From JACMLC01 sp963720235 (GTDB lineage Bacteria > Acidobacteriota > Blastocatellia > Pyrinomonadales > Pyrinomonadaceae), in the NCBI GenBank assembly GCA_963720235.1, contig OY970389.1, forward strand, positions 1,426,001 through 1,490,000: a stretch of DNA of 64,000 bases. Direction: 5' to 3'. Of this stretch, positions 33,484 through 41,479 are shown in pieces. Made by a program: the position numbers and the translations under genes. The stretch's first letter is position 1. Each line of letters opens with the position of its first letter. Below the pieces are notes generated by a model. It was not told where the DNA came from. It was given only the letters and a program-made list of their open reading frames with translations, and did no database searches.

Positions 33484-33553
33484 GCGGCACAACCTATCCA
33501 CACCCAAATAGGTGTGCCAGCATCAGATGCGTTCCCCCTTCACGCATCCTGTC

Positions 33554-35002
33554 TTATCCCTTGCGACGATAAATCGGAGAGCGTTCTTTCAATAAATCTT
33601 TGTGTCTGGATTCAATAGCAGAAGCAAGCCCTTGATATGTCATCCCTAAAAGCGGAGCGGCGTGAGTAACGCTGCCGTTTACTTTTGCCAGAGCTTGCCT
33701 GATTAATTTTCTTTCATACTTTAAAACCTCTTTTTGTAGGTCGCACGGTTCATTAAAAAGGATGTCAGTCTTTTCTTCATCCGTCATCAGTCTTAATTTA
33801 GAGATGACTTTCTGGCCCGCCTTATGAAGCCTAAGCAGAATATCAGGAGTTTGTATCTGTGAAAGCCAATGACTTGCTCGGTCATATGCTGCAAATAAAG
33901 TATCCGGCGCAGCGTCCAATTCTTCAATTAATGTCAACGCCGCAAGACCGGCCTGATTGTAAGCTCCGACATGGTGGGCTGCTTCAATCGCTCTTTGTAA
34001 AGTGAATTGAGCTTGCTCTGTATAACCCAACCGTGACAAGGCAATTCCATGAGTTATCAATGCTTCATTGAGGAAGCATTGTTGACCGCTCTTTTCTAAA
34101 ACCGACACAGCACCGCGAGCTAAACTTTCTGCCCGTACAAAATTTCCCTCTGCAATAAAAACCTGCGCTCTTGTTTCGTCTATTTGGGCAGTTCTTACTT
34201 TTTCTTTAATACTAACTGTCAGTCGTCGGGCTTGCTCTAGGTATTGATGAGCTTGTTGGAAACGCCCCAACTTACCCAACAGTAAACCAAGATTATTTTT
34301 TACATCAGCACGGTAAACAGGATTATGAGCGAGTTTGAAATGATGATCCGCTTCCCCGTATTCAGTGATTGCGCGTTCAATGTAATCAGGTCGCTTTTCT
34401 GACGTTCCGAGTACCTGCAACGCTAGTGCAAGCTGACTGTGATAAGCACCTTTGATGGCGTGGTTCGTGATCCTATTAAAGAGTGATGTGTTCTCGGTCA
34501 GAATTTGTAGGGAATGATTGTACTTTGAAGCTGACCATTCAACGATAGCCAGTCTTAACAACGCTCTTGCTCTCGTATTCCCTTGCGTTGTTAATTTTTG
34601 TAGAGCCTCCTCAAGAAAGATGCGAGCCTCATTTAATTCACCGTTGCGCCAGTAGCAGTAAGCAAGTTCAACCCTTGCTTCGGCAACTTTTTTAACGTCG
34701 CCAATAGATTCATAAAAAGCCATAGCTCGGCTGATAAGATTCTTAGCTTTTTCCTGGTAACCCTCAAAAGTATTTCTTCCGCCTAACCAGCGTGTAATGA
34801 TCCCTATACACAATATGACTTCGGCGGCGACTCCCTCATTCAGCCCCGCAGTATCCGGCTCACCATTCTTTTGTAGGGAATTGATTAACTCTTGTGCGCC
34901 TTCATAGTCACCCCTATCCCGCAATTCCAGAGCCGTCTGACACTTCAGCACCGCCCTTTCTGTCGCACTCAGATTCTTAAAATCTGGTGAGGCTGTCTTC
35001 AT
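33554..35002 (-). CDS. TPR-repeat regulator with C-terminal Fis-type HTH
   Basis: 482 residues from ATG 35002 (AAAGG about 10 bases ahead). About residues 1-400 are tandem helical hairpins of TPR type (for example AEARVELAYCYWRNGELNEA, ADVKNNLGLLLGKLGRFQQA). The last about 60 residues form a Fis-family helix-turn-helix (RQALAKVNGSVTHAAPLLGM). TPR domains in RRNPP-type receptors bind short secreted peptides, and a secreted repeat peptide gene lies divergently 140 bp away. The domain order is the reverse of AimR/PlcR, whose HTH is N-terminal. It is the best regulator candidate in the prophage, which lacks a CI-like repressor. Confidence 0.75.
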   Translation of the reverse strand: MKTASPDFKNLSATERAVLKCQTALELRDRGDYEGAQELINSLQKNGEPDTAGLNEGVAAEVILCIGIITRWLGGRNTFEGYQEKAKNLISRAMAFYESIGDVKKVAEARVELAYCYWRNGELNEARIFLEEALQKLTTQGNTRARALLRLAIVEWSASKYNHSLQILTENTSLFNRITNHAIKGAYHSQLALALQVLGTSEKRPDYIERAITEYGEADHHFKLAHNPVYRADVKNNLGLLLGKLGRFQQAHQYLEQARRLTVSIKEKVRTAQIDETRAQVFIAEGNFVRAESLARGAVSVLEKSGQQCFLNEALITHGIALSRLGYTEQAQFTLQRAIEAAHHVGAYNQAGLAALTLIEELDAAPDTLFAAYDRASHWLSQIQTPDILLRLHKAGQKVISKLRLMTDEEKTDILFNEPCDLQKEVLKYERKLIRQALAKVNGSVTHAAPLLGMTYQGLASAIESRHKDLLKERSPIYRRKG

Positions 35003-35104
35003 GTGAGATGAACCTTTCAATGATGGTGAAGCCGAGAACTCAGCAGGATATTAGACACTTGCCCAATCCCTTGCAAGAAGTTCATAAGGGTGCTGTATTG
35101 TTAA

Positions 35105-35126
35105 AGATGCAAGAGATGTTGCATCT
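35105..35126. promoter_or_regulatory. Inverted repeat in the divergent regulator/peptide region
   Basis: Perfect AGATGCAA-6-TTGCATCT directly ahead of the Shine-Dalgarno AAAAGGAG of the peptide gene. A second small palindrome (CTTGCAAG) lies about 25 bp upstream. It is a plausible binding site for the divergently encoded Fis-type regulator, or a hairpin in the peptide mRNA. Confidence 0.45.
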
Positions 35127-35144
35127 CTCAAAAAGGAGATTCGT

Positions 35145-35390
35145 ATGAAATATCTATTAGCCTTAGCTCTAACATGCGTCCTTTCAGTTTCAACTCTAGC
35201 GGGTGAGATTCCTTCTGGGGGCGTAACAGGTGGGATTCCTTCTGACGGTGTAACAGGCGGAATTCCTTCTGGCGGCAGAACCGCAGCAGGAGAGATTCCC
35301 TCTGACGGCAAAGCCGCATCAACGCAGACAGAAATATCCGGCACGACGCTTACCGTGCTACTAACAATTATTAGATTGTTGCCTGTCTAG
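35145..35390 (+). CDS. Secreted repeat peptide, candidate signal precursor
   Basis: 81 residues. A clear signal peptide (MKYLLALALTCVLSVSTLA) is followed at once by four near-identical units: GEIPSGG, GGIPSDG, GGIPSGG and GEIPSDG, linked by VT or RTAA. A hydrophobic C-terminal end (TVLLTIIRLL) follows. Multi-copy short units after an export signal are typical of pheromone precursors. It is divergent from the TPR regulator and has an AAAAGGAG ribosome site. A peptide-signal role is inference; it could also be a small envelope protein. Confidence 0.6.
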   Translation: MKYLLALALTCVLSVSTLAGEIPSGGVTGGIPSDGVTGGIPSGGRTAAGEIPSDGKAASTQTEISGTTLTVLLTIIRLLPV

Positions 35391-35414
35391 TTGAGGTTAC
35401 AACCCAAACTAAAA

Positions 35415-35432
35415 AGCTGCCGTGCGGCAGCT
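35415..35432 (-). terminator. Intrinsic terminator of the SSB-like operon
   Basis: AGCTGCCG-TG-CGGCAGCT hairpin followed on the minus strand by a T-run (TTTTT). It lies 26 bases after the end of the leftward SSB-like gene and also faces the end of the peptide gene. Confidence 0.7.
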
Positions 35433-35458
35433 AAGTAGTAGTGTGTCTTTTAGTAGTT

Positions 35459-36088
35459 TTAGAAGGGTATTGATTCTGGATCTACCGGACTTGGTTCATC
35501 GTAACTTTCAATCGGTGGTTCTTCTGGGGTGATTACTCTAGGAGCATGTCTCTCTACTGACTGTCTAAGAGGAGAGAATCTTTTTTCACCTTCAGCTTTG
35601 ATAGCTTGAAATAATTCCCAGAAATATCCCTCCTTAATTTGTTCAAGCATGTCCAATTTTCCGTTTTGAATTAAAGCGGCAGACCAAAGAGATAAGCATT
35701 TCTCATAAGCCTGTTTCTCCCAGAAAGCATCATCCTTAGATTGGCTCCCAGACGCTTGAAATTGACCACCGTTGGACGTTTTTCCTTGAGCCGAGGTATT
35801 AGCCATCCCTTGAGCTATATCCTCGTTAAAAGCCCGTATAGTGCGAGCCTCATACGGCTTGCCTTGGTAATCCTTCATTTCTGAGGAGTAAGCTATCTGG
35901 ACAAGGGAGCCGATTTTTAAGGTTTGCATTTGCTCCCAGGCGGCAGAAGTTGAACCGTCTTTTTTCTGTTCATATACGGTATAAGTTCTTCCTTCTTCAT
36001 CTTTAATTTTTGCCATCTGTCCATACTGGCCGGGTTTCATCTCCATAGAGGAGATAGTAATGACTTTGTTGATTAATTTGTTGTCCAT
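35459..36088 (-). CDS. Single-strand DNA-binding-like protein
   Basis: 209 residues. The first about 95 form a beta-rich OB-type domain (GRTYTVYEQKKDGS, KIGSLVQIAYSSEMKDYQGKPYEARTI). A Gln/Ser/Gly-rich linker and a helical segment follow. The acidic tail ends in DPESIPF, close to the xxDIPF tip by which SSB proteins recruit partner enzymes. Probably the phage SSB. It is last in a leftward operon with the HNH-type gene. Confidence 0.6.
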   Translation of the reverse strand: MDNKLINKVITISSMEMKPGQYGQMAKIKDEEGRTYTVYEQKKDGSTSAAWEQMQTLKIGSLVQIAYSSEMKDYQGKPYEARTIRAFNEDIAQGMANTSAQGKTSNGGQFQASGSQSKDDAFWEKQAYEKCLSLWSAALIQNGKLDMLEQIKEGYFWELFQAIKAEGEKRFSPLRQSVERHAPRVITPEEPPIESYDEPSPVDPESIPF

Positions 36089-36148
36089 ATATTTACCGAG
36101 GGCAGAAGACAGGCACAGGGTCTACCTTCCGCTCCTCGCCTGTGTTAA

Positions 36149-36367
36149 TTATTCTTGCGTTGATTTCAGGATATAGACCACATTTACTGTTCCATCCTGA
36201 TTATCAAAGAACTCTGCTTTGACGCAGTTGTAGATGACAGTGTGATTAGTGATAGTCACCGGAATGTCATCACCGATATTAATGTCAAACGGTACAGCTA
36301 TCCTTTGCGAGCCACCAGTCTTAGACCCTGCAAACTGGATGTATCGCTCATTAATTGTTTGCTCCAT
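36149..36367 (-). CDS. Small beta-rich phage protein
   Basis: 72 residues from ATG 36367, with GGSQRIAVPFDINIGDDIPV and a final DGTVNVVYILK. The longer frame starting at 36457 would overlap the HNH-type gene and lacks support. Soluble; function unknown. It lies between the HNH and SSB-like genes. Confidence 0.55.
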   Translation of the reverse strand: MEQTINERYIQFAGSKTGGSQRIAVPFDINIGDDIPVTITNHTVIYNCVKAEFFDNQDGTVNVVYILKSTQE

Positions 36368-36411
36368 TGATTGTGAGGTTGATTGATAAAACGACCTTTG
36401 GAGGGCTGGTA

Positions 36412-36762
36412 TCATGCGTGTCCTTCTACTCGCATATGATGTAAGTGACAAAGCCATCTAACAACTAATGGCTTACTATAGTCATCATGGTGAGCTTCTG
36501 TCTTAGGATCACCACAAACTTCGCACGCCTTCCTTACTAGCTCACCTATTTTAATTGCATACTTAACTTTCCAGCGTGCCTGATTTTTAAATAAGTTAGC
36601 CTTTTGATAGTTCTCCCAGTAAGAACTACGGGTCTTGTCGTACCGGTCTTGCCACACCTTCTTACAAGACTTACATCGTGAAGCAACACCTGAAGTCTTG
36701 GTCTTATCTTTATGGAATTCGCTGATTGGTTTGTTCTGTTGGCATAATGTACACCATGCCAT
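36412..36762 (-). CDS. HNH-type zinc protein
   Basis: 116 residues. An N-terminal zinc finger (CTLCQQNKP, CKSCKKVW), a basic helical linker, then CEVCGDPKTEAHHDDYSKPL and WLCHLHH. This is a familiar phage HNH-like pattern in which the His-His-Asp triad replaces the usual first motif. First gene of the leftward operon. Confidence 0.7.
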   Translation of the reverse strand: MAWCTLCQQNKPISEFHKDKTKTSGVASRCKSCKKVWQDRYDKTRSSYWENYQKANLFKNQARWKVKYAIKIGELVRKACEVCGDPKTEAHHDDYSKPLVVRWLCHLHHMRVEGHA

Positions 36763-36825
36763 ATTTGGAGTGATTAATGCTTGCAGCCCTTACTTAATTC
36801 TTGCACATTCACACAAACTGTCTAG

Positions 36826-36849
36826 TGATATAATCTGGCTTAAATAAGC
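36826..36849 (+). promoter_or_regulatory. Extended -10 promoter with palindromic operator
   Basis: TG-A-TATAAT (36826-36834) followed at once by GCTTA-AA-TAAGC (36838-36849), so a bound protein would block initiation. A DnaA box (36864-36872) follows. The palindrome recurs at 11035-11048 and, as a variant, at 12296-12308. Confidence 0.6.
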
Positions 36850-36887
36850 GGGATAATGAAAAGTTATCCACACCATGAGGAGTTGAA

Positions 36888-37880
36888 ATGAGTTCAACCG
36901 ATAAACTTGTCAGAGACCTTCTAAGAAACGAATACGGTCAGCTAAATGCAACCCAACGTCTAAAAGAACAAGTGATGGAGTTGTACAGCAACAAGTCTGT
37001 TTTAGAATCAATTGGCAAAGCTGCACTAGGCGTACAGACCAATTGGATAAAAGAAATGGGGCAACTGGCCGCCGCCGCTCAATATAGCTTTATCAACAAT
37101 TACAAAGCCTCATCTGGTATAGCTGAAGCAATAAAAGCTTTAACTCAACCCCCTGCTTTTTATTTATCGGCAAGCGTAGCTAATTTAGTTAATTTGAATT
37201 CTTATAACGATATATCTGCTGTAATAGCTAATTCACTAGCAAAAAATGCGGACTTAGGAAGAATAGCTGGAAACAGCATCAGTGCTGTCGTAGCCACTTT
37301 GCAGGCAGAACAGTTTAAAGGGCTTGCCTCCATTCAACAGTCATTTGCTGGTATTGCGGCGGGAATGCTGCGGGAAGCTTTTGAGCATATAGATGAAAGA
37401 GATGAAGAAGCTTTAGCTCGGTTTGAGCAATTGATTGACGAGAAGATTGCTACTCTTCCTCACAATCAAGTAACAGCCGAGAGCCTTCGGACGCTTATAT
37501 TCTCGCTGCTTACATTACTTGTCGCACTTGGAAGTTTGGGATCAGATTTGTTTCAGGTTAATAATTCAATAGAGTCATCAAAGACCCAAGCCGAAAATCA
37601 TGCTCAAGTAATGAGCGCCCTTCTAAGAATCGCAAGCAGTACCGAAAGGCTACTTCCTGAGCAAGATAAGAATATTTACTATGTCGTAGAAAGGAAAGTT
37701 GACTTAAAGCTTAAGCCACATAACTCCTCAACTACAGTGACTACGCTTTTCCCTAATCAAAAAACCCGTCTAGTTCAAACGAATCACAAGTGGATTTACA
37801 TTGAATATTTTGATTATTTGGAAGGTGTTCCGAAATATGGATGGGCTAATAAGAAGTATCTAAAGAAAGCAGATAAGTAA
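36888..37880 (+). CDS. Membrane protein with C-terminal SH3-like domain
   Basis: 330 residues. The helical N-terminal region (about 1-195) precedes one membrane segment (LIFSLLTLLVALGSLGSDLF). The final about 70 residues form a bacterial SH3-like domain (VDLKLKPHNSSTTVTTLFP, KYGWANKKYLKK). Preceded by TGAGGAG. First gene of a rightward accessory block; possibly a superinfection-exclusion or abortive-infection factor, inferred from the neighbouring HEPN gene. Confidence 0.6.
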   Translation: MSSTDKLVRDLLRNEYGQLNATQRLKEQVMELYSNKSVLESIGKAALGVQTNWIKEMGQLAAAAQYSFINNYKASSGIAEAIKALTQPPAFYLSASVANLVNLNSYNDISAVIANSLAKNADLGRIAGNSISAVVATLQAEQFKGLASIQQSFAGIAAGMLREAFEHIDERDEEALARFEQLIDEKIATLPHNQVTAESLRTLIFSLLTLLVALGSLGSDLFQVNNSIESSKTQAENHAQVMSALLRIASSTERLLPEQDKNIYYVVERKVDLKLKPHNSSTTVTTLFPNQKTRLVQTNHKWIYIEYFDYLEGVPKYGWANKKYLKKADK

Positions 37881-37935
37881 ATACACTGCCGCTTATCTAA
37901 ATGGGTATTAGAAAGTTATCAACAGGAGAAATAGC

Positions 37936-38877
37936 GTGAAATTCGGGGTCGTCTGTGACGTTGAAGGAAATACTTATTTAGAACGCGGCGGTACTCTAAG
38001 AGGAGATACTATAGATTATATTTTTTATGTGGAGGGGATTGATGAACCTCGCTTAAAACAGATTAGATTGATTTCAGACGTGGATGATCCTGAGCAATAT
38101 TCGTTTCTTGGATTCCAACAGGAACGCTTTGAACAACATATTTACGAGAAATTAATACAAGAACTACAAACCCTAGAATCAGTCCTCGCGCTTGCTGGAA
38201 GTATCAAGAGGGTTTACTGGAATAAAGCGATATTTGAATATTACCCAGAGACGGAAGCAGAACTTTCACGAATCAAAGTAAGACCGGCGTTCTTTTTTAT
38301 TCATGAAATCCCTGTAAATCCGAAGACCGATTTGTCAGTAGGCCAACTCGCCCAAGTAGTAGCACATACAAGTGTTCTAAGGCCACTTAATGTTCCGATG
38401 TCTTTTATGCGAGAAGCCAAGAACGAGTATGCTTCTGGGAGATACATCAATGCTTTTTATAACTCATATTTCATACTGGAAGGATTATTTGGGGACGGTA
38501 AATCTCGTGAGCGAGAGATTGTTCCGAAGTTTTTGCAGTCACCTGTTTTTACAAAATCTGCTCAAGAGCTAATAGATGAGATAGCACAGAATAATGATCC
38601 CGGTGAAGGGTTGACAAAAGACCAGCTTCTTAACGAATTCAAGATTTACAATCAACCGCTCACGGTTGAGGGCTTAACAACATTCTTAGTGCGGACTAGG
38701 GGGAGGCTTCATCATTTTTCAATCAAAAATACTCAAACCCAAGGAACACCTTTTAATCATTTTCAATTCAAACGAATTGCACTAATTGGTTTCAAGTTAG
38801 CTTCTGATTCCCTTATGTACTTCATACAAGAAGAACTAAACAAGGCTAGGGATAATTCCCAAAACTCCAATAAATAA
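37936..38877 (+). CDS. HEPN-like protein, accessory/defence candidate
   Basis: 313 residues, GTG start after GGAGAAAT. The N-terminal half is beta-rich. The C-terminal half is helical, with YINAFYNSYFILEGLFGDGKS and VRTRGRLHHFS, where R-x-x-x-x-H fits a HEPN active site. Similar helical RG-x-LHHF proteins occur beside mobile elements. A toxin-like RNase acting on infection is plausible but not shown. Confidence 0.5.
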   Translation: MKFGVVCDVEGNTYLERGGTLRGDTIDYIFYVEGIDEPRLKQIRLISDVDDPEQYSFLGFQQERFEQHIYEKLIQELQTLESVLALAGSIKRVYWNKAIFEYYPETEAELSRIKVRPAFFFIHEIPVNPKTDLSVGQLAQVVAHTSVLRPLNVPMSFMREAKNEYASGRYINAFYNSYFILEGLFGDGKSREREIVPKFLQSPVFTKSAQELIDEIAQNNDPGEGLTKDQLLNEFKIYNQPLTVEGLTTFLVRTRGRLHHFSIKNTQTQGTPFNHFQFKRIALIGFKLASDSLMYFIQEELNKARDNSQNSNK

Positions 38878-38916
38878 TCGTTGACTTTGCTTTGTTTTAA
38901 ATGGACAATTTCACTC

Positions 38917-39207
38917 ATGGACTGGGAAGCAGTAAAACTTGTGGGCATTGTTGTCAGCTTGGTCGGTGGAGCTTTAACCATTGGCGAAAAGGTATGCAAG
39001 TGGGGTAAGTCTGCCTATCAGCATTTAAAAAAAGTGAGTGAAGCGACCACTTTGGGAAAAAGCTTTCCAACGCGGGACAGGACTTTTTTGAAAAAAATAG
39101 CTTCGGCGCGGCCAGCTTCATTTACGACAAGTGGGTCAGGAAGACCTATACTCAGTAAACCTGATTTTGTAACCTTCGGTGGGTATGACCTTTTTAAAAA
39201 AATCTAA
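38917..39207 (+). CDS. Small membrane protein of accessory block
   Basis: 96 residues from ATG 38917. An N-terminal hydrophobic segment (VKLVGIVVSLVGGALTIG) and a basic soluble remainder. It follows the HEPN-like gene by 40 bp and may work with it. No family is recognised. Confidence 0.5.
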   Translation: MDWEAVKLVGIVVSLVGGALTIGEKVCKWGKSAYQHLKKVSEATTLGKSFPTRDRTFLKKIASARPASFTTSGSGRPILSKPDFVTFGGYDLFKKI

Positions 39208-39400
39208 ATCATCTTAAAGTAAATCTTGAATAATAAGTCCCAAGTACCTCTAACAATTAGAGTTTTAGCCACTTTTTGTTAAAATGACGCCCTAGGTACA
39301 TAATTATCCACAGCCCCCCTCTTGATTGGTTTTCTTCTTTCTGCTTTACTGTATATAAGCCCTGTCTGGGAACTGCACTTCTACTCCTAAATACTAAAAG

Positions 39401-39554
39401 CCTGCGAAGACTAAGAACACAGTTCGTTGTATCTGTGGGCGTAAGCCCGTCTTACCTTCGCAGGTGCAGATACAGCGGATTGTGTTTTTTGTTTATGTGG
39501 GAGGCTCAGTAGCTACCGCCAGTAGCGACGGTTATTGGCAGGGCTTCCCGCATA
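39401..39554. ncRNA. Two-domain structured RNA candidate within a 700-bp gap
   Basis: No gene is seen in 39208-39916. Domain 1: CCTGCGAAG (39401-39409) pairs with CTTCGCAGG (39456-39464) around GGGCGTAAGCCC. A T-run (39484-39489) follows. Domain 2: 39494-39505 pairs with 39543-39554 over 12 bp including two G-U pairs, enclosing ACCG/CGGT. G-U pairs favour function as plus-strand RNA. A DnaA box lies at 39304-39312. The remaining 39555-39916 shows nothing certain. Confidence 0.4.
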
Positions 39555-39916
39555 AGTGAGAAATGGCGACAGCAGTTTAAATGTGAGAAATGCCGCCCGA
39601 CAGATAAGCTCACAGCCTCGGTAAACCGCATCCCAACAACTCAACCGTAGGTAATAAATTCGTCTGACAGTTGCGAATCAAAGAGTGCCACGTCCTCCAG
39701 CGTAATGCGTATGATGAAGCACCGGCCATTGGTTTAAGTTCTGTCTGCACCTTCTCCGAGAGAAAACGGATCAAGAAGCTAAGTTAATAAGTCTGCTTTC
39801 CCGCAGTACCTTGTTCCCGTCATACCCACAATCTAACCGTAAATAAAAAGCATATTTATAAGAAACTACCTTTATGATAGGGTAAATATCGCTACTCTAT
39901 TGTCTGAGGTGAACTG

Positions 39917-40222
39917 ATGCATTTTATCGTAGCGTGGGAAATCAACGCAGCAGCACAAAGACGCATACCTGAAATTGAAAAGCAGTTGGAAAGTTGCTTT
40001 ATTAAATATCGCTGGGTATGTCCACTTGATAACTTTTATATAATTCAAGCTCGTAATTCTCAGGACTATCTTAGTGTTCGTCAAAGCTTGGCACGAACGA
40101 TTAGAAAGTTCCCGAATGACGAGGTTTTTTTCATTATGGGACCAATGATGAGAGGTGGTAGATATGACGGTTTACTTCCAGAAGAGGTTTGGGAAGAAGT
40201 TAATGACATAACTGGCGGATGA
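39917..40222 (+). CDS. Small ferredoxin-fold-like protein (Cas2/SinR-like guess)
   Basis: 101 residues, preceded by GAGGTGA. The order strand (HFIVAWEI), helix (RIPEIEKQLESCF), strand (FYIIQAR), helix (SVRQSLARTI) and strand (EVFFIMGPM) recalls the single-domain ferredoxin fold of Cas2/SinR-type proteins. No catalytic residue is assigned. It is coupled with the membrane gene 12 bp downstream. Confidence 0.4.
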   Translation: MHFIVAWEINAAAQRRIPEIEKQLESCFIKYRWVCPLDNFYIIQARNSQDYLSVRQSLARTIRKFPNDEVFFIMGPMMRGGRYDGLLPEEVWEEVNDITGG

Positions 40223-40234
40223 GGTGTTCCGTTT

Positions 40235-40624
40235 ATGGAAGACTCGGAGAAAGAATCAAGTCACCACCCGATACTTGCCGCAAAGGGTAAAGGAAGGTCG
40301 GTTGAGAATCCACTTGCTGGAGGACTAAATGTATCTGTTTCTATACCCGAAACGATTGAAATACGAATGGTAGATGCTTCGGCTTTGGCTGATTACGAAA
40401 TGTGGTTTTTCATTTCTTCAATTCTGGCTAATGCAGTTGTTGGTTTTGGCGTTGCTTATTTCCAAGATACGACAAAACAATTTTTGTTTTATAACACCCT
40501 AGTATTTCTTGTATTGTTCCTAGCATCGGCGTTTTTTGCTTTCTTTAAGAGATATAAACTTAGAGAGGGATCTAAAGCTATTAAGTTGAAAGCTGTGGCT
40601 GAGATTGAAGAGGTTGAGGAATAA
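40235..40624 (+). CDS. Two-helix membrane protein
   Basis: 129 residues. A soluble N-terminal about 50 residues, two membrane segments (MWFFISSILANAVVGFGVAYF and LVFLVLFLASAFFAFF) and a basic/acidic tail. It forms a pair with the preceding small gene. The function is unknown; the topology fits an exclusion protein. Confidence 0.5.
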   Translation: MEDSEKESSHHPILAAKGKGRSVENPLAGGLNVSVSIPETIEIRMVDASALADYEMWFFISSILANAVVGFGVAYFQDTTKQFLFYNTLVFLVLFLASAFFAFFKRYKLREGSKAIKLKAVAEIEEVEE

Positions 40625-40999
40625 TGAAAAGACCCCCGCACCCACAACGGAAGTCTAATCCACCCTCATGATTATATGTAAGCAAGCCTGTCAAAATCGC
40701 TTGTACGCCCGAACCTTAACAAGTTGATATGAGAATCAGATGAAGGATTTAAAAACCGAAAGGCCAGCGTGGAGCCAGCCTCTCAAAGTTGGCGTGAGAC
40801 ATTTAGCCTCGGTAGTTACTGTCCTCACCCCAGCAACCACAACGCCGAGTGCCGCGCATTTTAGTTCAAATTAAATTCCTGTCAATGCAAATTATGTTGC
40901 AAGCTTTTAAGAATCTTGGGGAAGATGTATTTAATCTTTTGCGGATAACTCTCCGATAAATTATTGACACAAAGCTAGTCCGGGCGGAGAATATTAGCC
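40625..40999. other. Non-coding gap with weak pairing
   Basis: No gene is supported. GCCAGCGTGGAGCC/GTTGGC pairings occur around 40765-40805. An A+T-rich promoter-like region lies before 41000. Confidence 0.25.
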
Positions 41000-41479
41000 A
41001 TGAAACGAGCAGAGTTCTTGCTCAGCATTCTCGCATCATTACTAGCGGCGGTTATCTATGACTGTCTTAAGAAAATCCATTGGTGCTGCCTCCGTGAGCA
41101 ATTTTTTGATAAGGCCAAGCGAGTGGTTTGCCATGCAGCCCTTCTTAGTGTCATATCAATCTATTCCTTCAAAAATCGCAGCTACACATTAAAGCCCACT
41201 TTAGCCTCGCTAATGACTGCGTTCATCCTACTGTCAGTTGTCTGGTTCCAAGCTATTGATTCTGCTGAAACTGGAAACGTTTCAGTAGCTACATTTCTTC
41301 CCACGGAACAACTTGTCTCCAAGCTTCCTTCCCAAGATGTTCCTTTAACTGTCACAGTCACTACCTCTAATAGTCCCCCAGTCCGTATGGGGCGTATTAC
41401 TAAGAGAACAAAGACGTATCAGAGAATCAATGGCAAAACTTATGTTATGGAGTGTATTGAATCTGAACCAGCCCGATAG
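41000..41479 (+). CDS. Two-helix membrane protein, unknown
   Basis: 159 residues. An N-terminal hydrophobic segment (EFLLSILASLLAAVIY), a basic loop, a second segment (MTAFILLSVVWFQAI) and a Thr/Ser-rich C-terminal domain. Located at the start of the right-hand early region. No family is recognised. Confidence 0.5.
   Translation: MKRAEFLLSILASLLAAVIYDCLKKIHWCCLREQFFDKAKRVVCHAALLSVISIYSFKNRSYTLKPTLASLMTAFILLSVVWFQAIDSAETGNVSVATFLPTEQLVSKLPSQDVPLTVTVTTSNSPPVRMGRITKRTKTYQRINGKTYVMECIESEPAR

Noticed and set aside
39208..39916. Retron or diversity-generating element because of structured DNA beside accessory genes
   Set aside because: No reverse transcriptase gene and no template/variable repeat pair are present in the window.
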